A DNA stretch of 64,000 bases from RGIG3009 sp045578425 (GTDB taxonomy: Bacteria > Bacillota > Clostridia > Oscillospirales > Acutalibacteraceae). A program made the position numbers and the translations under genes. The notes under the pieces are model-generated. The model did no database searches. It was not told where the DNA came from and saw only the letters and a list, made by a program, of their open reading frames with translations. Each line of letters begins with the position of its first letter. Position 1 is the first letter of the stretch. The stretch spans positions 1-64,000 of the forward strand of contig JAZNKF010000038.1 in assembly GCA_045578425.1 (NCBI GenBank). Direction: 5' to 3'. Shown here in pieces: positions 59,014-64,000 of the stretch.

Positions 59014-60332
59014 ACTTGTTCCCCCACTAAATCCCAATCCATAGATTCGGTAATGCGCACTTTTATTATATCTCCGGGTGCTACGCGCCCTTTGGCGGTA
59101 AAAAACACTTTGCCGTCAATGTCAGGGGCATCGGCGGCGGTGCGCCCAAACCAGCACTCGGCATATTTGTCGAACGATTCCACCAACACCTCTTTGACGG
59201 TACCGATTTGCTCCTCTTGATAGGTGGCGGCAATGCGCGATTGCAATTCCATTACCACGTCGCGACGATGGGATTTGACTTCTTCGTCAATTTGGTTTGC
59301 CATTTCGGCGGCGGGTGTTCCCTCTTCACACGAGAAGGCAAAGCACCCCAAGCGTTCAAACTTCATTTCTTTGATAAAGGCGCACAGTTCTTCAAAATCT
59401 TCTTCGGTTTCGCCGGGGAAGCCCGTCATGACGGTAGTGCGCAGCACAATGCCGGGTACTTTTTTGCGAATGTTATTAATTTGCGCGGTTAAACGTTCTT
59501 TGTTGCCCACACGGTTCATGGCGCGCAATACGTTGCCGCTCGCGTGTTGAATGGGCAAGTCCATGTATTTGACGATTTTTTCTTGTTTTGCCATCACGTC
59601 GAGCAGTTCGTCGGTAACGTGCTCGGAATAGCAATACAGTAGTCGTATCCATTGTATGCCGTCAATCTCGCAAAGTTTGTCCAACAACTGCGGTAACTCA
59701 GACTTGTTGCCGCGGTCCCTGCCGTATACGGTAGTATCTTGCGCAATAACAACCAGTTCTTTCACACCGTTTTGCGCCAGTGTGCGCGCTTCTTGCACCA
59801 CGGCGTCCATCGAACGACTGCGCAGCCCCCCACGGATGGACGGGATGGCACAATAGGCACAACGGTTATCACACCCGTCGGCGATGCGCAAATAGGCAAA
59901 AAAATGCGGGGTGGTTTGCACGCGTTCGCCGTCCAGTTCCCAGCACGAAAGCGGCGGGAACGAAGCAACCGTTTCGCCGTTTAATACGTCGCGCACAACA
60001 GAAACAATGTCCGCATTGGCACCAAGACCTAAAACAGCGTCACATTCGGGCAGTTCCTCACACAATTCTTGTTGGTAGCGCTGTGAAAGACAGCCCGTAA
60101 CAATCAATTTTTTAATTTGCCCTTCTTTTTTAAGCTGGGCAAATTCCAAAATATTTTCAATCGCTTCGCGTTTGGCGTCTTCAATAAAACCGCAGGTGTT
60201 CACAATTACCACGTCAGCCAAACCGCTTTCGGCAGTCAGGGTGAACCCCGCCGCTTCCAATTTGGCTAACATGAGTTCCGCATCCATTTGGTTTTTGGGA
60301 CAGCCAAGCGAAACCATTCCCACTTTAATCAT
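59010..60332 (-). CDS. rimO: Ribosomal protein S12 methylthiotransferase RimO
   Basis: RimO adds a methylthio group to an aspartate of ribosomal protein S12. The 440 residues have an N-terminal UPF0004 domain with three Cys (SLGCPKNQMDAE, NTCGFIEDAK, VTGCLSQRY). The radical SAM motif CDNRCAYCAIPSIRG and a C-terminal TRAM domain follow. The SLGCPKN opening separates RimO from MiaB. The start at 60332 has GGAGGAAG upstream; a longer upstream frame overlaps recX. Confidence 0.95.
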   Translation of the reverse strand: MIKVGMVSLGCPKNQMDAELMLAKLEAAGFTLTAESGLADVVIVNTCGFIEDAKREAIENILEFAQLKKEGQIKKLIVTGCLSQRYQQELCEELPECDAVLGLGANADIVSVVRDVLNGETVASFPPLSCWELDGERVQTTPHFFAYLRIADGCDNRCAYCAIPSIRGGLRSRSMDAVVQEARTLAQNGVKELVVIAQDTTVYGRDRGNKSELPQLLDKLCEIDGIQWIRLLYCYSEHVTDELLDVMAKQEKIVKYMDLPIQHASGNVLRAMNRVGNKERLTAQINNIRKKVPGIVLRTTVMTGFPGETEEDFEELCAFIKEMKFERLGCFAFSCEEGTPAAEMANQIDEEVKSHRRDVVMELQSRIAATYQEEQIGTVKEVLVESFDKYAECWFGRTAADAPDIDGKVFFTAKGRVAPGDIIKVRITESMDWDLVGEQV

Positions 60333-60951
60333 CGTATTCTTCCTCCGAAAATGCCGCCAATGCACGGCGTACCGACTCGTGCGAAAAACCGTACCGCGCC
60401 AAAGCGGCAGCGGCACGTTCATTTTCCTCGCCAACAGTATACCGTTTTTTGCGCAAAAATTCAAGTGCCAGTTGCCAATCTTCTTGTTCTATCAAAGCGA
60501 CGGCTTCGGCGGCTATGTCGCGGGCTATCCCTCTTTCGCAAAGCGCTTGTTCGGCGCGGCGGTGGGGATAACATTTTTCCAAACAAAAGCGACGTGCCAG
60601 CCGCTCGGCATAGTGTCGGTCGTTGACATAACCGTATTCTTCCATGGCGGCGGCTGCCTCGATTGCCGCTTCGCGGTTGTCGGCAACGTAATGCCCGCCC
60701 TCGCGGCAAAGGCGTTGTTCCAGTTCTTTGCGGGAATAATCCCGTTTGGATAGTAAATACATTGCCTTGTTACGCACCCGTCTTTTGGCGGAAGCAACTT
60801 CCAATTCTTCTATCTGCAAACGCGACAAAGAGGAACCCACCCCAAAGGGGGATTCCTCCCATAAACCTTTATCGATTATCACTTCTTCACCGTTGTCAAG
60901 CATCAACACAACACGGCTTTGCCGCGCGGGTTTTAGGGCGGTAATAATCAT
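60325..60951 (-). CDS. recX: Recombination regulator RecX
   Basis: RecX modulates RecA filaments. The 208-residue protein has three-helix RecX repeats (LLSKRDYSRKELEQRLCREG; YGYVNDRHYAERLARRF; ALARYGFSHESVRRAL) after a 60-residue beta-rich start seen in clostridial members. It overlaps the recA stop as ATGA and rimO by eight bases. Confidence 0.92.
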   Translation of the reverse strand: MIITALKPARQSRVVLMLDNGEEVIIDKGLWEESPFGVGSSLSRLQIEELEVASAKRRVRNKAMYLLSKRDYSRKELEQRLCREGGHYVADNREAAIEAAAAMEEYGYVNDRHYAERLARRFCLEKCYPHRRAEQALCERGIARDIAAEAVALIEQEDWQLALEFLRKKRYTVGEENERAAAALARYGFSHESVRRALAAFSEEEYDD

Positions 60952-62093
60952 TCGTCGTCCACCACAATGTCAATTTTGGCACGGGCGGTACCGGCGGTGT
61001 ACTGTGCGGCGGCACCAATCGGGATTTCTACCGGAGCTGCCGTGGGTTGCGGTATCTCCACCTCGTTGTTTTGGATGGCGGCGAGTACCTTTGCCTCGAT
61101 TTCGGCAGCAAGTTCGGCATCGCGTTCCAGCAGTTCTTTGACGTTGTCGCGGCCTTGGCCCAAGCGTTCCTCGTTGTACGAGAACCACGAACCGGATTTT
61201 TGAATAATTTCCAGTTTGATAGCCAAATCCAGCAATTCGCCCATGCGGGAAATCCCCTTGCCGTACATGACGTCAAATTCCGCTTCTTTAAACGGCGGAG
61301 CAACTTTGTTTTTTACCACGCGCACGCGAGTGTGCGAACCCACGGGTTCCCCCGCGACTTTTAAAGTTTCGGCGCGGCGCACGTCCAAACGCACCGAAGC
61401 ATAATATTTGAGCGCGTTACCGCCGGCAGTGACTTCGGGGTTGCCGTATACCACACCGACTTTCAGACGCAGTTGGTTGATGAACACGGCAACACAACCG
61501 GTTTTGCCCACCGCGCCGGCGAGTTTACGCATGGCTTGTGACATAAGTCTGGCTTGCAAGCCCACGTGGGCATCGCCCATTTCGCCCTCAATTTCTTGGC
61601 GGGGTACCAACGCGGCAACCGAGTCGATAACCACCATGTCGATAGCCCCCGAACGAATCAGTGCCTCGGCAATTTCCAACGCTTGTTCGCCCGTGTCGGG
61701 TTGCGAAACCAGCAGCGAATCCACGTCCACGCCCAAAGCGCGGGCATACACGGGGTCCAAGGCGTGTTCGACGTCGATGTAAGCGGCTTCGCCGCCTTGT
61801 TTTTGCGTTTGCGCCACAGCATGCAAAGCCAGCGTGGTTTTACCCGAAGCTTCAGGTCCGTAAATTTCCACAATGCGGCCGCGGGGAAAACCGCCCACGC
61901 CGAGTGCCAAATCCAACGTCAGTGAGCCGGTGGGAATCACTTCCACGTTCATGCCGGCATTTTCGCCCAAACGCATGACAGCGCCTTTACCGTAATTTTT
62001 TTCAATCTGCGCCAACGCCGCCGCCAATGCTTTTTGTTTGCTGTCGGAAGCAGCAACCGGTTTGTCGGTCAATTTTTTCTTTGCGTCTGCCAT
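60948..62093 (-). CDS. recA: Recombinase RecA
   Basis: RecA pairs and exchanges homologous DNA strands and triggers the SOS response. The 381 residues contain Walker A GPEASGKTTLALHA, DSVAALVPRQEIEGEMGD, loop L2 INQLRLKVGVVYGNPEVTAGGNALKYYAS and a C-terminal acidic end. One point is unusual: after QLRLK the more common RxKIGVMFG reads KVGVVYG. The start at 62093 has GAGGAGAT upstream. A promoter and possible LexA box precede it. Confidence 0.98.
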   Translation of the reverse strand: MADAKKKLTDKPVAASDSKQKALAAALAQIEKNYGKGAVMRLGENAGMNVEVIPTGSLTLDLALGVGGFPRGRIVEIYGPEASGKTTLALHAVAQTQKQGGEAAYIDVEHALDPVYARALGVDVDSLLVSQPDTGEQALEIAEALIRSGAIDMVVIDSVAALVPRQEIEGEMGDAHVGLQARLMSQAMRKLAGAVGKTGCVAVFINQLRLKVGVVYGNPEVTAGGNALKYYASVRLDVRRAETLKVAGEPVGSHTRVRVVKNKVAPPFKEAEFDVMYGKGISRMGELLDLAIKLEIIQKSGSWFSYNEERLGQGRDNVKELLERDAELAAEIEAKVLAAIQNNEVEIPQPTAAPVEIPIGAAAQYTAGTARAKIDIVVDDE

Positions 62094-62147
62094 GCGTATC
62101 TCCTCTTTCTGTTCCGCCAAAAGGCGTTTTCTACGATTACAATCCCT

Positions 62148-62208
62148 ATTGTACCGCATTCTTTTTCAGAAATCAAGGGTTTTGACGAAAAAATCGAACA
62201 AATGTTTG
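62148..62208 (-). promoter_or_regulatory. recA promoter with a possible LexA box upstream
   Basis: TTGATT (62171-62176) and TACAAT (62148-62153) have a 17-base spacer. CGAACAAATGTTTG (62195-62208) fits the Gram-positive SOS box consensus CGAACRNRYGTTYG. It is 18 bases upstream of the -35 box, an unusual but possible distance for repression. Confidence 0.6.
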
Positions 62209-62214
62209 TTTTTC

Positions 62215-64000
62215 TTATGTTCGGTTTTTTAATATCTTGTAATAGACGGTTTTAAGCTGTGCACGTTCCAAAATATCGCGTTCTTCCAAACGGATTTCCC
62301 GCGCAGAGGGATGTACCACGGGGGTGTAACGGCACACGGCATCTTCGCAAGCGGCTTCGAGTTTTTCAAAAATCTCGTCGTAGCCTTCGCCGCGGTACCA
62401 TGCGTTGTGGTATTGCAAGAACAGCACCAACAATTCGGTGGAGGCAATGCCGTATTGCAACAGTCGCAAATCTTCTTCCAACCGTTCCACGTAAGTGGCC
62501 GACATAGCAAAGCGAGTGTCGGTGGGGTTAACGGCAACACCCGCTACCACGGTAGCTTTGCCACTGTAAACTTTCAGTTCTTCGCGGTGAACACGTTTTA
62601 AAATATCGTATGCTTGGCGCAGCCGTGCCAAGTTTTCTTCGCCGCGTTTTTCAGCGTTACCTGCCAAGTGGTCATCTTCGCTTAATGGGGCAATCGGTTT
62701 TTTGCCGTTCCACCATTGCAAGCGCGTCAAAATACATTCCGCGCGCCAGTTGCGCCAACTGCTGATATCGGCAAATCCCGATTCAATCAAGTCATACGCT
62801 TTGCGCACTTCGTCGGCGGCATCGCCGTAACGGTCGGCAAAATATTGTGCTAAAAAGGCTTCTACGTCGGTGTTTACATCCCACGACAGTTGCGCATACA
62901 GCAACTGGGTGACGTTGCGCACGCCCCATTCAAGCATCGGCAGGTGCATATACGTCATACCTGTCACGCCGTGTTCATGGTACCAGCGAATGTCACCGCC
63001 CATGGTGCGGGTGAACAACAGCGGCAAATCTTCGAACTTGGAAACGTTGTAGTATTCGCCCATCATAATCGGAATATCGTGCCAACCTTCAAGCGCCTTG
63101 CGGAAGAAATCGTTTTGCGCGCAATCGGGGTCGTAGAACTGGTGTTCATAACACCGATAAATGGGATAATACGTCACGCTGTCACCCGAATGTTTTAAGT
63201 TTTCGGGAATACCGTTTTCGGGCGGTTGCAGCGTGGAGGTACCCTCATACACACACATACTGTAATACACGTTATGGTCGAGTCTGCCCTCGGCAATGGC
63301 CTTGTCGGTGTAGTCGCGCAAGAACGATAGGAAGTGCAACATGGTATCACTGCCGTTGCCGCGCGCTTTGCACGCCTCGCACTGGCAGCATTTGCCCCAC
63401 GTATCAAATCCCCATACGTCGATGCGGTCGGCATCGTACCATTCGTTGTTGGCGCGGCGCAACACTTCTTCCGAAAGGAAGGTGAGCAATTCTTCGTTAG
63501 AGGTGCAAAATTGCGTGTTGAGCGCGTTTTTCTTTTCGTCGGCGCCGTACCAATCGCGGTGCGCTTCCCAGAACGTGCGACCGTCTGCGGTGTAGTTGTC
63601 GGGATTCAAAACAGGTTCAAAAATATGACCGCCGTTTTTGAAAATCATACCCAGTTTCTTTTGATATTTATAGGTATAAGGGCGGTAGGTTGCCAAGTTC
63701 AGACGATTACGCGCCATCCACAGCCACAAACGCGGCGAATCTTTAAGCGGTCCCTCAAAGTCAAAACCGCGACCCAGCGGCATGGAAGGGGAATGACTCG
63801 ATTCGGTGGCGGGAAGAACGAGGGGTGCACCCGGCGCGGGGACAATATCCTCGTTGGGATTAAGCCAACGCACACCCTGCATGCGCAAAATCTCATAAGC
63901 GCCGTACAGTGTGCCCACGCGGGTGGCACCGCGCACGGTTACACCGTTTTTGGTGGGAATCAGTGTAAAGTCGCACGCATCGCCTTGCTCACTTTCGAAC
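62215..64000 (-). CDS. DUF4838 / alpha-glucuronidase-like protein (N-terminus beyond window end)
   Basis: At least 594 residues are in the window and the frame is open at its right edge. The motif GATRVGTLYGAYEILRMQGVRWLNPNEDIVP marks the end of the glucuronidase-like N-domain. The DUF4838 barrel follows, with WGFDTWGKCCQCEACKARG, SMCVYEGTS and GEYYNVSKFEDLP. Proteins of this type occur in polysaccharide-use loci, but no biochemical activity is firmly assigned. No sorting or binding module is visible. With the GH16 enzyme 8 kb away it hints at glycan breakdown. Confidence 0.82.
   Translation of the reverse strand, partial: FESEQGDACDFTLIPTKNGVTVRGATRVGTLYGAYEILRMQGVRWLNPNEDIVPAPGAPLVLPATESSHSPSMPLGRGFDFEGPLKDSPRLWLWMARNRLNLATYRPYTYKYQKKLGMIFKNGGHIFEPVLNPDNYTADGRTFWEAHRDWYGADEKKNALNTQFCTSNEELLTFLSEEVLRRANNEWYDADRIDVWGFDTWGKCCQCEACKARGNGSDTMLHFLSFLRDYTDKAIAEGRLDHNVYYSMCVYEGTSTLQPPENGIPENLKHSGDSVTYYPIYRCYEHQFYDPDCAQNDFFRKALEGWHDIPIMMGEYYNVSKFEDLPLLFTRTMGGDIRWYHEHGVTGMTYMHLPMLEWGVRNVTQLLYAQLSWDVNTDVEAFLAQYFADRYGDAADEVRKAYDLIESGFADISSWRNWRAECILTRLQWWNGKKPIAPLSEDDHLAGNAEKRGEENLARLRQAYDILKRVHREELKVYSGKATVVAGVAVNPTDTRFAMSATYVERLEEDLRLLQYGIASTELLVLFLQYHNAWYRGEGYDEIFEKLEAACEDAVCRYTPVVHPSAREIRLEERDILERAQLKTVYYKILKNRT

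Noticed and set aside
1..64000. Prophage, IS element or conjugative element
   Set aside because: No integrase, transposase, relaxase, capsid or terminase reading frame was found; nearly all genes are core chromosomal ones.

Overview
The window looks like a chromosomal segment of a spore-forming anaerobic Clostridia member, probably of the Oscillospiraceae/Ruminococcaceae type. The grounds are a spoIIAA-spoIIAB-sigF operon, the yabP/yabQ/divIC/yabR sporulation and division cluster, a CIRCE element before groES-groEL, a cysteine T-box, a Rex-type operator before adhE, an NfnAB-type transhydrogenase, and consensus sigma-A promoters with 17-nt spacers. No rRNA, IS element, prophage or CRISPR array was seen. 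Taxonomy is an inference from gene content only.

Layout. 1-5.7 kb, minus strand: groEL (cut by the window edge) and groES, a lipid kinase, a THUMP RNA methyltransferase, then hup-rqcP-yabP-yabQ-divIC-yabR in the Bacillus order, and an AbrB-like regulator. 5.8-15.2 kb, plus strand: recJ-relA-dtd-metallohydrolase-hemZ-nucleoside kinase-zinc-ribbon protein-mtaD, closely packed. 15.2-22.1 kb, minus: a phosphotransferase, adhE with a Rex operator, and nfnA-nfnB-lysR, together a redox island. 22.1-24.9 kb is accessory: an SGNH hydrolase with a deacetylase-like partner, a GNAT gene, a striking array of short hairpins, and tRNA-Leu(CAA). 24.9-33.2 kb, minus: one operon encoding the whole route from DAHP to prephenate-derived Phe and Tyr precursors, preceded by a promoter, a Tyr/Phe-rich leader peptide and a strong terminator, i.e. 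an apparent ribosome-dependent attenuator.

33.2-40.2 kb, minus: iscS, a class B sortase, thiI, and a 1202-residue protein that joins CinA, a membrane segment, a sortase fold without its catalytic His and Cys, a Thr-rich spacer and a SpoIID domain. 40.3-42.0 kb, plus: sufC with a short sufB/sufD-like gene. 42.0-49.6 kb, minus: rimP-nusA-ylxR-ylxQ-infB-rbfA-nrnA-truB, the conserved translation/transcription operon, with an added membrane protein. 49.7-54.0 kb: a secreted modular GH16 enzyme. 54.2-55.7 kb: the spoIIA operon. 55.8-62.1 kb: an HMA-like protein without its metal ligands, cysE-cysS behind a T-box, and recA-recX-rimO-pgsA. The window ends inside a DUF4838 carbohydrate-related protein.

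The strongest candidates for something undescribed are the CinA/pseudo-sortase/SpoIID fusion (33202-36810), the aromatic leader-peptide attenuator (32985-33192) and the two-orientation hairpin array (24551-24750).
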